A DNA stretch of 64,000 nucleotides. Source: Sclerodactyla briareus. Lineage: Eukaryota; Echinodermata; Holothuroidea; Dendrochirotida; Sclerodactylidae. The position numbers and the translations under genes were made by a program. Numbering within the stretch: the stretch's first letter is position 1; each line of letters begins with the position of its first letter. The notes below the pieces were generated by a model, which saw nothing but the letters and a program-made list of their open reading frames with translations, did no database searches and had not been told where the DNA came from. The stretch covers positions 1-64,000 of the forward strand of contig JAODTK010005540.1 in assembly GCA_026419785.1 (NCBI GenBank), read 5' to 3'. This document shows, piece after piece, positions 11,416 to 22,990 of this stretch.

Positions 11416-11839
11416 GAGCGCGATCACAGGTGAGACCCACATCTGCCAAACTCACTGCCTACAATGGTACTCCGATACCTTGCCTGGGTACCATTAGACC
11501 GCTATGGCCAATACAGCAGTATGGGCATGGTCATATCAACCTTTACGTGGTGGCTGTCCCTGGCCTGCTGGGCATGAATACCACTATGTGACAAGCTCTG
11601 CATCGGACGATAATGCCAACCGACGCCCCGTAAGCAAGCAGAAGAAAGCTCCACTCCGTGATGAAAGACCTCAAGGAAGCTATTTTCCGATCGTTTCGAT
11701 ACGATTGGTGACGTCAAGACGAAAGCCAAAATAAGAACTCCAGGGAGGTTGCAACCCTATGCATTGATCCTCCACGCAAGTGTCGCATCCACATAAAGGA
11801 TAAGTAAAGGCGGAACTGGCAACATGGAGCAAACTGATC

Positions 11840-12240
11840 ATCAGGAGGAAGTATCAGGCCGCACAGATTGGTTGCAGCTCACTCACACAGTAGGAAGAGA
11901 GACGGCTCACTGCGCCGTGTCGGACCCCAAGAGGCTGAACCGTTCTCCGAATCATGCTACTTCTCGAAACTCGATGCCAAAGCAGGATACTGGTCGGTAC
12001 ACCTGGAGAACTCTCAGGAACTAACAACCTTCCGTACGCATTTGGGCGATATTGCTTCCAACGACTACCCTTCGGTTTAGCAATAAGCCAAGACGTTTCA
12101 AAAATGCATGGACGAATCATCAGTCAGGTCCCGGCGTGGTGTGGGGATTGCTGACGACATCATCGTGTACGGTCGACAGAGACGAGCATGACAGCCGACT
12201 GTCATGACGCGCGAAGAGGGTTTCTGGTCTTAACAGCGCC
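11840..12240 (+). pseudogene. Ty3/Gypsy reverse transcriptase
   Basis: Landmarks appear in order in shifting frames: RKRDGSLR, DPKRLNRS, FSKLDAKAGYWSVHL, SQELTTFRT, FGRYCFQRLPFGLAISQDV, then GIADDIIVYGR with an intact catalytic ADD. At least four frameshifts separate these blocks. FSKLDAKAGYW and the C-F-xRLPFGL block are characteristic of Ty3/Gypsy polymerases of animals. The catalytic aspartates are present, so loss of function, if real, comes from frame breaks and not from active-site mutation. Confidence 0.88.
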
Positions 12241-12744
12241 AAGTTGTTATCAAAACCGGACCGAGTGAGTTCTTCGGATCCAGTGTACTCGGAGCACCGG
12301 CATCCGACCCGATCCCAACCACGGATTGAGGACCTACTGGCTATGCCAATCGCCTCAGAACAAGGATGACTCTTGCGACGATTCCTAGGACTGAGGAACT
12401 ACCTGTCAGCCGACATCAGGACTTTGCTGTGAGGGCAGCTCCACTTCGAGACCTCTGGAGCAGGATGTCCCTACAAAACTGGCAAGACGACCACAAAAGC
12501 GCCTGTGAGCGATGAAGAGATCGATTTACACCAGAGGGGGGGGGGTTTTTTTGTGTTTTTTTTCCTTTTTCTGCAAAGACTCAAACCCGAGTTTGCCGAC
12601 AGTCTCGAAGTCGACGCGGTTTTTTTTTTTTTTCCCCTAAAAGGTGTGGCGCAGCCTCATGCAGGAGGCAAACCATCGCATTTGAGTCGAAAAGCCTAGG
12701 GACAGCTCAAGTCCAATTATCAACATAGACGGGAGACACTCTCC
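12241..12744 (+). pseudogene. RT thumb/connection, poorly readable
   Basis: Parts resemble RLRTRMTLATIPRTE and a connection region, but frames break every few codons. Poly-G and poly-T runs at 12537-12560 and 12620-12635 interrupt what should be RNase H N-terminal sequence. These homopolymers look like sequencing or assembly artefacts within coding DNA. Confidence 0.45.
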
Positions 12745-12965
12745 CTCGTGTTGGAGTCACCCGATTCCACCACATACCTGTTCGGGCAACACTTCACCGT
12801 GAAACAGACCACAAGCCACTAGAGATGATTTGGAAGAAGCCACTCACCAGCGCACACAACACGCCTCCAGAGACTACTAATCAAGGTCCAAGGATATCAG
12901 TTTGATTTGGTATATCGGCCAGGCAAAAAAACCCAAGGTCTCCGACACACTGAGCCGCCTACCAA
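12745..12965 (+). pseudogene. RNase H domain and tail
   Basis: The readable pieces are TYLFGQHFTVK, a TDHKPLEMIWKK-like block, RLQRLLIKVQGYQFDLVYRPG and SDTLSRLPKPG. YLFGQHFTV..TDHKPL and the Y-PG-K...DxLSR end are the standard landmarks of Ty3/Gypsy RNase H. At least three frameshifts are needed to read through. Confidence 0.82.
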
Positions 12966-13164
12966 AACCCGGAGCAAGACCAAGACATCTCCGTGATCTG
13001 CGAGTGAGAGATCGAGAATTCAACGAAAAGAGCAGGAAGCACCGTAGACCTGACAATTTTGTGCGAGCAAACAGAGCCCTAGAGAGGGAAAAACAAAGCG
13101 TGACCCCTGCCTGAGAGCCTTCGTCGATCATCAACAACCGGCTGGCCAGACACACGCAAAGAAC

Positions 13165-14370
13165 TACCAACAGATCTCAGGACATTCTGGCCGTATCGAG
13201 ATTGAATCGGAGAGTACGGTGGTTTATTTCAAAAGGACGTCAAGTGCTGATACCGAAACCACTCCGATAAGACACTTCGCCAAAACACAAGGGCATCGAG
13301 AACACCCTCGACTTGCTCGTGAAGTCTGTGTATTGGACCCAAATCCAATCGCGGAACCATCGACAACCTAATTCAAGTCATGCGACACCTGCCAGAGAGC
13401 AACCCAAACAGAGCGTGAAACCACTGGAACCACATGACATCCCGTCAACACCGTGGACAAAACTTGGAACAGACCTGTTCGCCCCAGACGGCCGACGATA
13501 TCTGGTCATCACGACTACACTCCAAGTTTCCCTGTGGGTTACAAACTGAGAGAAACTTCTTAGCGCGCGGGCTGTTGCCAAACCTGACTGCGAACATTTA
13601 GCATGTTCGGAGCACCAGCAGAGATAGCCTCAGACAATGGAACGACAATTTGTAGGGACGGCACTACCAAGAAATGTGTTCAAAGTGGAAGCAAGCACTA
13701 ATTTCCCCCCCCCCCCCCCCCAGATCCCACAGTATAAGGACTTGCTGAAGCATGGACAGAACCGTTGAAGACCCTTTGAGAAAGTGCAAGGAAAGGCTCC
13801 CAGGACCACAGATTGGACTGCTCCATGCGGGCCACCCCCCTTGGATGCAAAATTACCATCCCGGCGGCTGAATTTGAAATATTGTTCGGCAGGACCAGTA
13901 AGGACACCACTACCAGTCACAACCAACCGGCCGGCCACAACCGGCCAATAAGCAAACATTTATGTGATGCACTGAACAAGCCGCAGAGAAGTGAGATGAA
14001 AGGGTAACAGTCCACCCGCGCAACAAGGAAACTGCCACCACTTCTACCCCGGTCGAAAGTTAGAGGCTGGATACGAGAAAAAGACGTGGTGTCCCGGCGA
14101 AGGAGAGTAAGGTGTGTCAAGAACCACGGTCGTACGAAGTCACCACCCCAAATGAATCTGTACTTCGAAGGAACCGTCCCCCCCCGTGAACTGCAAGGCA
14201 ATCCACCCAGACCACCAACACAACAAACCACCAGCACACTCACCAAAACACCCCCAGAACATAATTTGAACAACACTCCACACACAGAATACACAACAAG
14301 GTCACCTGTAGGCAATAGAGAGCCCGGTGGGACCAATGACAACCCGGCAGCCGCAGTGGCAGGGTAAGCC
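13165..14370 (+). pseudogene. Integrase and C-terminal tail
   Basis: A G-H-S-G-R-I piece, then CDTCQRA, give the zinc-binding H/C pattern. IPSTPWTKLGTDLFAPDG with RRYLVITT follows and marks the start of the DDE catalytic core (first D in GTDLF). FGAPAEIASDNG supplies the second catalytic aspartate near 13.62 kb. The third acidic residue is not readable. A 17-base poly-C at about 13707-13723 falls inside the core. From 14.09 kb a basic P/T/N-rich tail follows with motifs such as RRRRVRCVKNHGRT. Confidence 0.82.
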
Positions 14371-14550
14371 ACGACGATACCAAGTAGGGACTGAAAATAT
14401 CTTGTGTATCTCTGTAAATGCGTTGTTTTTGTTAGGTCTAATCGGAACCTTGCAAGTACGTGTGCTTCACTGTGAATCTAACCCCAGTATTATACGAGTT
14501 TTGTAAGTATGAATTGCTAAGATTTTCATTGTTGATGATTTTTTTTTGTT

Positions 14551-14565
14551 GGAGGAGGGGGCGGT
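14551..14565 (+). other. Polypurine tract of the Ty3/Gypsy element
   Basis: GGAGGAGGGGGCGGT directly precedes the TG that opens the 3' LTR. This is where plus-strand priming occurs in LTR elements. Its position fixes the left boundary of the 3' LTR. Confidence 0.7.
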
Positions 14566-14692
14566 TGTATTATGCCCCATGGGGCATATATCATGATCGG
14601 CCGAGCCAGACATGGGGGACCAGTTTGAAATATCCAGATGGCGTAACATACATCGTTCCCGATGACTCTCGTTCTTCCAGTCCTTTACTTCA
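14566..14692 (+). repeat. 3' LTR of the Ty3/Gypsy element
   Basis: It begins TGTATTATGCCCC, carries GGCATATATCATGATCGGC in common with the 5' copy, and ends near TTTACTTCA. The two LTRs align along their whole length with many small differences. The right limit is set by where similarity to the 5' LTR ends and is uncertain by a few bases. Confidence 0.65.
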
Positions 14693-14759
14693 ATACCTTG
14701 ATATGGTTTGGATACCCTGATTATTTATTATAAACCGTGAATTCTGGTAGTATGATATT

Positions 14760-14890
14760 GAATTGACATACTGATATTTTCTCGATAGTCGGATAGTGAT
14801 TGACATACTGATATTTTTCTCGATAGTCTGTCTGATATGATATGACATACTGCAAAAAAGTTTCTCGGATATAGTCTGAAATTGATTAGG
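14760..14890. repeat. Three ~37-bp tandem units
   Basis: The block TTGACATACTGATATTTTTC followed by TCGATAGTC occurs near 14760 and 14800. A more diverged third unit starts near 14842 with ATGACATACTG and TTTCTCGG. The array lies just outside the 3' LTR of the Gypsy element. It is short and imperfect. Confidence 0.55.
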
Positions 14891-15109
14891 ACATAGGATA
14901 TTTCTTCTCGATATGTTGCATTGCGTAGTATTGCTCGATGACAAGCTGTGAATGGTTCCACAGATATCGAGCGTTGTCAAGGCGTGCTTCTCACCCCTCG
15001 CAACATCGGAAGAGTGAGGCGTATTCCTCTACTGGAGTTGTTTGAAGCCGAAATAGGAGTTTAGTCGTGTCTAAAATCAACACTGCAGTTGCCTTCTGTG
15101 TGTAATCAG

Positions 15110-15600
15110 AATCAGATTCGGCGAACTACAGCAGAATTCCAAAAACAAAGCTGCACGTATTATTACAAAGGATTTCCGATATCTGACATATACGACAAAT
15201 CCTTACAAGAGCTGCAATGGCTACCAGTCAGCAAGCGACTACAGTCCGATTTCCTTGGATAGTCTTATTTCAGTGTATAAAACCCCAACTGGCTGGACAA
15301 ACTATCTTCAAGATCTGTTGACACTCTATCAGCCTGGTCGTGAACTAAGACGGCAAGTGGATTAATCTTTTCTATCGAAGGAAAGAAGCTCGCGTAAGCG
15401 ATTTGGGGGATCAAGCTTTTCGTTGACTGCGGCCCACAGGTGTGGAAAATATTCCACAGACATTAGGATTCCTCATCTTTGCAGAGATTTCGTAGACTAC
15501 TTAAAACCATATATATGTTTGAAGTTACGTTCGAAGCGTTTGTTGTTTCTATCTTGTAAAGCGTAGATGCCTGTGATGAAGGCGGCTATATAAGCACCGA
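15110..15600 (+). pseudogene. CR1-type LINE ORF2 3' end
   Basis: Across frameshifts the segment reads VQNRAARIITKDF-like, then LQELQWLPVSKRLQ, a VYKT-like block, then LQDLLTLYQPGREL, RKRFGGSSFSLTAAH and F.RLLKTYMFEV. LQWLPV..R, YLxDLLxxYxPxRxLRS and FxRxLKTY are standard landmarks of the C-terminal part of CR1-like LINE polymerases. The 3' untranslated part ATGCCTGTGATGAAGGCGGC then TATATAAGCACCGATC is typical for the tail of this group. The copy is 5'-truncated, the normal result of LINE integration. Confidence 0.8.
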
Positions 15601-15715
15601 TCATTATTATTTATTATTGTATTATATTATTATATTATTATTATTATCCATTAATTTTATTATATTATATATATTGATTATTATTAGTATTATTATATTC
15701 TCACAACACTATTAC
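15601..15715 (+). repeat. TTA-rich 3' tail of the CR1 copy
   Basis: Following the GATCATTATTATT end of the LINE copy there are about 110 bases of TTA/TTAT units, the microsatellite tail with which CR1-like elements end. Confidence 0.7.
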
Positions 15716-15734
15716 AATATGTTGGAAATTTATG

Positions 15735-16280
15735 TACATATTTACCACGCTGGAGTCGGAATCCGTACCGGATTCGGGGAGGTCCAGTACTCGTTCTCTA
15801 TGTGGCGGTTCCAAGGATGGCGTTTGGAATGTTGCCTGGGTTTTGGGGCTTCCAGGTATTCTGAAGGTTGTCCTTCCAGGTTCGGGTTAAGGGCACCCAG
15901 AAGCGCCCACACATACACTGGGATTATCAGCGTGAAATCCCATAGTCGCATTGTATCTCCAGTTCTCAGGTCTTGATATTTTTCGATCGATTTTCTTCTG
16001 CTTTGGTTGTGGTATATGTCGGTAATGCGACATCTATGATCTTGGCCTGTCTTTCATGCTTTATCCAGGACCACGGTTGGTCTTCTCGCTGTGAATTGAC
16101 CTGTCCGTTGAGCTCAAAGTCGTACAGGACCTTGACTTCATCATTCTCAGTTACTGGCCTCAGGGTTGGGCAAAACCAGGCCTTGTTCTGGGACAACATC
16201 TAGTAGTGGCTTTGCAGCTCCACAATGTTTATGGCGTCTGCCAACTTATATGATGGCAGGGTACTCCCGTTGGGCCATTA
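15735..16280 (-). pseudogene. Second LINE, ORF2 C-terminus on the reverse strand
   Basis: On the reverse strand the frame reads VTENDEVKVLYDFELNGQV, then a KHERQAKIIDVALP block, then EENRSKNIKT and, after a frameshift, MRLWDFTLIIPVYVWALLGA. The patterns ENxxVKILYDF, ERxxxIIDVAVP, EKYQDL and RLWxxxxxxIPVVIGALG mark the C-terminal domain of a non-LTR element group common in marine invertebrates. Its 3' end abuts the tail of the CR1 copy, so one inserted next to or into the other. Truncated on the 5' side. Confidence 0.75.
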
Positions 16281-17140
16281 TTTCTTCCGTGTGTACCTTA
16301 CATGTCCAATTTGAACTTACTGGATACTCACGGTTCGGAGGATAGCGTGCTTCACAAGGAAGCGTCATATACACAAGCTCACCACATTGCTTATGCACTC
16401 GCGTGGATCATAGACGATATATGTCCTCTGCCTCAGGCAAAGAATACAAGGAAACTCAAGGTCAATGGCTAAGCGTCGTTCTTTAGAACGGGACTGTTTC
16501 CTTAGGTGACCTCCGACCTGACCCAAAAACGATAGGCACATTCCAAGGCACACAGCAGTGACGTACACACTGGGGTCAAACCCTCCCCCCCCCACCCCAT
16601 GGACAAGTGATCAAATAATTTTATATTTTTGCAGTGCAGCAAGAGTAGAGATTTGCAGCTGGGTGATTCCAAATTTGCGGGGGCCTCAGATCTGGGGCCC
16701 AAAAAAATGGGATTTATTTCGCCAATAGGGAGGGGTGAGGCCATTTATGATGGGTGCACTCCTGGGTTCGGCCTCCTCAAACACCCCCCCCCCCCCCAGA
16801 AAAGGAAAATTCTCTCGTACGCGGCCCGCCCAGGAACGCGGAAATACTAAAATGTTTGTGTGTTTGAACTACAACACTCCTCAAAAGAACCAACTACGGG
16901 AACTTGTTACGTATCAAAAGAAGGCTCGGTTTAATTTGTTACAGGGAGATCGGGGAGGGGACGGGGGGGAGGAGGGGAGTGACATGAGAGGAACCGCATC
17001 ATTTATCAACAATAGGCAATGGGTATATTTGGGGCCTGTAGACGATGAGTATGTATTTGTAAAGGAAACAAGTAGTAATGAGACAAGCTTCAGTTAGTTA
17101 CTGTGTCAAGGAATATTAACGATGTAAGGGGCCCCTACTA
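16281..17140. repeat. Unclassified repeat remnants rich in C/G homopolymers
   Basis: Poly-C/G runs occur near 16580, 16783 and 16960. The words GCGGGGGCCTCAGATC and GGGATTTATTTCGCC recall degenerate repeats elsewhere in the 17-33 kb interval. Open frames here encode proline- and glycine-rich strings derived from the homopolymers and are not taken as genes. Confidence 0.4.
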
Positions 17141-19110
17141 ATGTACATGAGGGGACAGGGGACAGGGGGACCACGTCCCCCCACATTTCGAATAGGAGAG
17201 AATCCCCCCCCCCAAAATTAAAGCCCCCCCCCCCACTTTAGATCCGCGATGAAGACGAAACGAACGTAACATGTTCCGTTTACACCCCGTATCTTAAGGG
17301 CTGGTGGGCTGAAAAAAATATTGAGAGGAAAGCGGCCTCACAAAGACCACAGTGGCCTTTATCCGAAACCCCGTTGTCCAAAAAGTTCCAGCGCCGCTGG
17401 GCGCGCAGATGACCTGTAACTGGTGCTCTATAGGGTCGTGAGCGATGCATTTGAAGGCTATTTGGTATTGAGCTTTATGCAAGTTTTCTAATAGAAAACA
17501 TAAGTTGAGGATTTATATTTTGTGTTTTTTTTTTTTTTAAAAACAATGGTTAGATTCACAATAAAATATCCATTGATCATAACACGAAGCGGCGGGGCAT
17601 ACGCAGGGCGGATGAGCGTCAGATGCTCCAACCCATATGAAGTTAAAAGCAGTTTGAGGTGAGGAACAACGCTGGGCAAAGAATAGGCACAATCAGGCAT
17701 ACAAACTGCCAGAGTGGATTGGATTAAAGGCCCACAATTGTCAGCAGATTGCCGAATTGCTCTTTCGAGAGGCCCGATGATTTGAATTGTCAACTTGTCA
17801 GTTTGGGAGTTGTTGTGATTTTAGCGATGTATGTCCAAGAATATGCAAAAAAAACTCCGTCCGTTCTGATACGGATGGTGGTTTCGCTTGGTCAGTACCT
17901 GTAGGCAGTACACGATAAGCTAGGAGATGCCGTGCAAATATTTTGGAGTGAAATTTTGTAAGTTCGTGACTATATTTTTACAAATTGCGTCTTAGACACT
18001 CGCATTTCTAGCCAGCTAGGCATCGTAGACGATGACTCCAATTTACCAATATATATCCTGCACTGCAATTTTCAACAAAAAAAACAGGTTTCCGGGTCCA
18101 TGATCCGAACGAGACAGCAAACAATTGCGGAGCGCGGCCGAGATATTCCCTACAGGTAATGTGCTAAAGGAATGAATAGGTATGTTAACACACCCCAGCA
18201 AGCAATGGATAATTCTAGCGAAGATGAGAAGCATTTGTGTAACTCTAGACTATACCAGGAACTGTGCGAATTTAGCACCTTTCGATTTTGGTGTTCTACC
18301 TTCCTGAAATTGCAACAAATTCGAACAACTTTGTATATTCAGTCAAAATTTCCGTCGAAAAAAACGGGAACGGGGCAAAGGAAAATTATAACCTGGGTTC
18401 TCTAGGAAGGGGGCTACCGGTCGGACTTCCAGGCCTTTCCAATAGACCCCAAATGAGGTGGTCCCATGGAAGGTTGGATCATGCATAACAAAAGAAGAGG
18501 ACTTATGCCTTGTGGGGAGCACATTTTCGCAGAAAAAAAAAAAATACATTTTAAGAGCAGGAATTTGCACCGAAGGCCGAAACTTTCAAAAGGGGGCGGG
18601 TGACCCCTGACTGCCAGACCCCTCTCACCGGGCCCTAATAAATGTGAGCCCCTCGCTAGTCAGAAATGTCTATACGTCATGCTGCTGACAGAGTGAAACA
18701 TAAATCTAGACCTCAGTGACGTTTTCCTTTCTCTAATGCAACAGGAATTACAGCACTACAATTACAGGCGAAAATACCTGTCCAACCAAGAATCAATTTT
18801 AGTTACGCCCCATTCTGGACAGATTAACTAGGCTACTGTTTTGGTCACAATTCAGTTAATTGTAAATCCCTAAGCTTTTGACTTCGGCTCAGATTAACAA
18901 ATGCTAGCCCTTTGCAGAGCGCCAAAAGTTGTTCTGATGAAGGGCGAAAATTGACAATAATTCGGGGAAAATTATAGACAGAAAAAAACAAAAGTGAAGG
19001 AAATGCCCAAAACTGTTGGGACCCAGCTTGAATTTCAACCAAAAGACCGAAAAAACATGAAAAATTTTTTCGCGCGCGTCGCGCGGGACAATTTGAACTT
19101 CCCGCAGACG
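17141..19110 (+). repeat. Unnamed ~1.9-kb dispersed repeat, copy A
   Basis: It starts at a GGGGACAGGGGGACCACGTC block, passes through GTTTACACCCCGTATCTT, GGGTCGTGAGCGATG, GGGCAAAGAATAGGCACAAT, CACCTTTCGATTTTGGTGTT and GGTCGGACTTCCAGGC, and ends near GAAATGCCCAAAACTG before a CGCGCGCGTCGCGCG palindrome. The same landmarks occur in the same order at 27.24-29.11 kb (same strand) and 21.03-22.99 kb (opposite strand). No domain of a known transposase or polymerase is readable. Some blocks look like decayed coding sequence. It could be a DNA transposon or a non-autonomous derivative. Confidence 0.75.
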
Positions 19111-19559
19111 CTTAGTTGCAGTTATGCGAAACATCGATCGGTTGTTCCTTCATTCAGTTTCATTTTAGTTAGGGGCATCCAACAGCTGATATCACGTATG
19201 CAACCTCTCAGCCTGTAGAGAACGCACTCTGATTCATGGGAACTTGCGGATCGAAGACTGTCCTACAGTTGGATGTCATCTGCATACATATTGTAACTAA
19301 GATAGTGGTGCCGTATATTCGCCGATAGGAGTGTTGTATAGGTGCATGGAGAGGTCCCGAGCACAGATCCCTGTGGCACACCATGCTTCAGGACTGGACA
19401 TCTGACTGGACTGTTGCATTACTAGCACGTTCTGGAGGCTGAATCAGAAACCCACTCTTTTTTCAAACGTGGATGAGCAGCGATTATGATGGTACGAAGG
19501 GCGCTGAAGGTCTAACATAACCAGCATGGTTATTTCTGTTATCCATGGCGCGAAGGATT
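19111..19559. other. No supported feature
   Basis: Between two repeat blocks. A reverse-transcriptase-like word such as QLDVICIHIV was looked for because of GGATGTCATCTGCATACATA at 19272, but no consistent frame supports it. Confidence 0.35.
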
Positions 19560-19975
19560 TCGTTTCTGCACCTTCGAAAGCAGAAGATGATTTACCGCAT
19601 CTCACACATTGTAGTTTTCATTTCATTAGCTTTTTTCTACTCTGGCTTCGTTTGCGTGGGATCCAGGGGTCTGCCCAACGGTCCTGGTGGGATCGAAGGG
19701 AAAGCCATATCCGTACTGGCCCATTCCAATTGGGAGCAGAATGATCTGCCGAGTTTTACAAGTCATTCATCTGAAACTATCAGCTCGCGCGAAGCGCGTG
19801 AATTCTTTTTGCATGTTTCCCGGGCATTTTATCGAAAAAGTCAGCAAGAAAATCATGCATTTTCATTTTCACTTTGCCTTTCCTTTCCCAAATTTCCACG
19901 AATTTTCGCCCCGGAATTTTTCATCTCAGACAAAAATTGGGAGGGCGCCGTCTTCTTCCAAGGCTTCTGAAATTA
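19560..19975 (+). repeat. Unnamed repeat D, copy 1
   Basis: It shares with the reverse strand of 32220-32540 the landmarks TTCTACTCTGGCTTCGTTTG, GGGATCCAGGGGTCTGCCC, CCTGGTGGGATCGAAGGGAA, CCATTCCAATTG, a GCGCGAAGCGCG palindrome, GGGCATTTTATCGAAAAAGT and CTTCTGAAAT. Two overlapping frames of about 140 codons run through it, but the other copy shows no matching conservation, so they are not considered genes. Confidence 0.75.
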
Positions 19976-21029
19976 TTCGAGTGAAACTACAAATGATTCG
20001 ACATCGCATAGTCCATGCCGGTAAAACTCTATTGAAAATGTATGCCTTTGGGCTATGTCGATTTAAAATTCGAGCACTTGGTATGAACATGGGTACTCCT
20101 CGACTTCGTCCCTAGTGGGTCCAGATCTTCACCTGGGTCCGGCCCTGGAATTAGTGGACTTAGACCATTTTACACGGCGATTATTGTTTGGTTGACAATA
20201 ATTGAATCAGTCTAAACGATCATCAAATTCTTATTATCACTGTAAGCCACCTCACACCCACTATACTAACTGACCAGGTGTCACGTCAACGTCACAGGTT
20301 TCCGTACATTGTGGGCAACAAACTTCCCCATACTCAAAAAGGTTAGGGATTTCAGTGCAGTTTATATGGACAACTTATATCACTGAGTACTGATCGCGGA
20401 AAAGTCGGCCAACCGAAATCTAATTACAACACGTTCATTTTTTACTTTGCCCATCTTTCTCTTCATTATTTCTTCGCCGAATTTGGGTATTTTTCATTCG
20501 TGTTTTCACTTTTTCAAATTATCCTGCAATCGGCAGAACCAACGTCTCGAATATTGAAATGATGGCCCTAAGTGGTTCTGGACGCATACGCCGATATACT
20601 TACATCTTCTATATTGGGCATAGATTTACAATGCCACCTAACTTGGGTTGAAAAAATAAATGAAAATAAAGTGTGCCAATAAGACAATAGAAGGTGTATG
20701 GCTAGGACATTTCAATCCAAGGGCGCAGTCTGTGTGGGGTCGCGACCCCCAACTTTTGGAAAAGCCATCGTACATATGTGGTTTCACTCTGACCAGCTGG
20801 GACCCTCAACTTTCAGCAGGAGAATTGCCTCCGGACTATTCGCAAAGACCAGTGATGCCCGGCCAGCTTTTGAGAACATCAGTGAACAATTGGTCCTCAT
20901 GCTTCGTAGGCGAATGCAGTAATAAATTCGAAAAGGAGAAAAAGTGCGATTGAGCTGGCCAAGGCAAAATAAATACAGGACCTTTGCTTTGACGCAGGAC
21001 GGTTTTGCCTAAACGAAGAAAAGCATCCA
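19976..21029. other. No supported gene
   Basis: AT-rich with short frames. Words such as GGTCGCGACCCCCAACTTTTG near 20740 and the CAGGCGAAGCGCGCC palindrome near 21033 suggest further repeat debris. A frame at 20660-20953 has no recognisable domain. Confidence 0.35.
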
Positions 21030-22990
21030 ACAGGCGAAGCGCGCCCCGGAAAATTTTGCATGATTTCAGGAGCGTTTGAATGAAAATTCCGGCCAGTCCC
21101 CACTTGGGCCGGACCTTTGGGCTTCTTCACTTTGTTTTTCGTCAGATTTTCCGACTTATTGTCAATTTTGCCCGAATTTTTCATCTCGAATTAACTTTGC
21201 GCTATTCAAAGGGCTATGCTATTTGGTAAGTCTGAGCCAAAAAGTCAAAACAGTTTGGATTTACCATTATGAATTGTGAACAAAATATGTAGCCTGACGT
21301 ACTTGTCAGATGGGGAGGAATAAACTCAAAATTGATTTATTCGGTGAAGGTATTTTCGCCCTGCGACATTAGTAAGTGCCATGGATGTCATGTTGCAGAA
21401 GAAAAGGAAAACTTAAATCGTCACTGAGGTCTTAGATTTATGTTTCACTCTGTCGGCAGTGGACGTAAGACATTTTGGCTAGGCGAGGGGCAAACATTTA
21501 TTACGGCCCTGTGAGAGGGGTCTCAGGCAGCAGGAGTATACCCATTCATTTAGAAAGTATTTGACTTTCGGTGCAAAATCATGCTCTAAAAGTGATGTTT
21601 TTTCTGTGAGAAATGGTGCTGACCCACCAAGGGCAGTAGTTCTCTTTTGTGGTTATTGGCCGAATCTACCTTCCAGGTGACACTCCGGTGGGGTAGAGGA
21701 AAAGGCATGGAAGTAGACCGGCTAGCTATTATAGAGAACCCAGGGTATAAATTTTCGTTTGCCTCGTAACCTGTTCTTTCGACGGAAATTTACTGAATAT
21801 CCCAAAGTTGTTCGATTTTTGTTGCAATTCAATGAGAGTTAGTAGAATGGCACACAAAAGTCGAAAGGTGCAATTTCGCACGGTTTCCGGGTATAGGGTC
21901 TGATTTAAAAAAATGCTTCTCATCTTGGCTAGAGTTATACATTTCTTGCCTGGGTTTCGTTAAATAACATATTTCATCAGATATAGCGCAGTACAATGTG
22001 GGAAATATCTCGACGCGCTCACACTGTTGCTGTTTGTTTCGGTCAGGGCCAAGACTGTTTCTGTGAAATTGAAGTGCAAATATATATTGTCCGAATGGAG
22101 TGCATCGTATAGCGTGAGTCAACTGGTTGAAAATGCGATGTCTAGGAAGCAATGTGAAAATATAGTACAGAAATCACAAAATTGCACTCAAAAATTTTGG
22201 CAAGGAATCTCATAGCTATCGTGAACGTGGTCTATGGACAGCGAAACACCATCCGGATTACGAACGGGACCGAAGTTTTCGCATATTTCTTGGACATCGA
22301 TAAAATCACAAGTCCAAACGTGATAAGATTTGACAAATTTTCGCTCAATCTCGGACTTTCGACAAGAGAAATCGGCAATCTGTGACATTGTGGACATTCA
22401 CCACTTTGGCAGGTTTGTTCTGATGAATGTGCATTCTTGCCCCAGCGGTTGTTCCTCGAACTGACAAAACTTGCTTTTAATCCATAAGTGTTGGAGCGTT
22501 GACTCATCATCCGCCTCGTATGCCAAAGCGTTCGTGTTTATTAATCATGGACTTTTTTTGTGAAATATCCGTTGTTTAAAATGAACAAATAGAATATCTC
22601 ACTATGTTTTGAGTGGGAACACTTGAATAAAAGCTTCCTTCGCCGGAAAATGCCTTCAAAATGCATCGCTCACGATTCGACCAACTATAGAAGACGCAAC
22701 AAACTTAAGGTAGTAGGTAACTCGCGCCCAGCGCGACGGACATCTGGCCATCGGGTTCGGAATAAAGGCACTGTGGTCTTAGTGAGCTCGGATTTCTAAA
22801 TATTTTTTCAGCCACCCAGCCACTAATTAAAAGGTACGTGTGTAAACGGACATTGTAATTTCGTCTTAATCGGGTGAATAAAAAAAGGGGGGGGGCATTT
22901 GATATGATGTCCACCCACTTGTCGAAAAGTGCGGAGGGAAGTGTCCCTGTCCCCCCAGGACCCGCCCATGGTCACAGGGCTCAAGGGGCT
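21030..22990 (-). repeat. Unnamed ~1.9-kb dispersed repeat, copy B (inverted)
   Basis: Reverse complement of the family seen at 17.14 and 27.24 kb. Landmarks on the reverse strand include GTGTAAACGGACAT inverted at 22.84 kb, GAGGAACAACCGCTGGGGCA, GATTTTATCGATGTCCAAGA, GACCACGTTCACGATAGC, and GGGTTCTCTATAATAGCTAG near 21.73 kb. Copy B keeps one reverse-strand frame of 69 codons at 22188-22397 with MSTMSQIADFSCRKSEIE and TCDFIDVQEICENF. Parallel but frame-shifted words occur in copies A and C. That hints at an ancestral coding region of unknown function. Confidence 0.72.

Larger units (their letters stand above)
9050..14692 (+). mobile_element. Decayed near full-length Ty3/Gypsy LTR retrotransposon
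   Basis: Two similar terminal repeats of about 128 bp flank, in order, a primer-binding-site candidate, gag remnants, an aspartic protease with DTGA, a reverse transcriptase with ADD, RNase H, a zinc-binding integrase region and a polypurine tract. This gag-PR-RT-RH-IN order defines Ty3/Gypsy. No envelope-like region follows the integrase. Every domain is interrupted by frameshifts, some probably from sequencing, so activity cannot be judged. About 1.1 kb between the PBS and recognisable gag (9.2-10.3 kb) has no domain I can name. The LTRs have drifted by many substitutions and indels, which favours an old insertion. Confidence 0.88.

Noticed and set aside
19545..20115. Two overlapping frames of about 141 codons
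   Set aside because: They lie in repeat D; the second copy at 32.2-32.5 kb does not preserve them.
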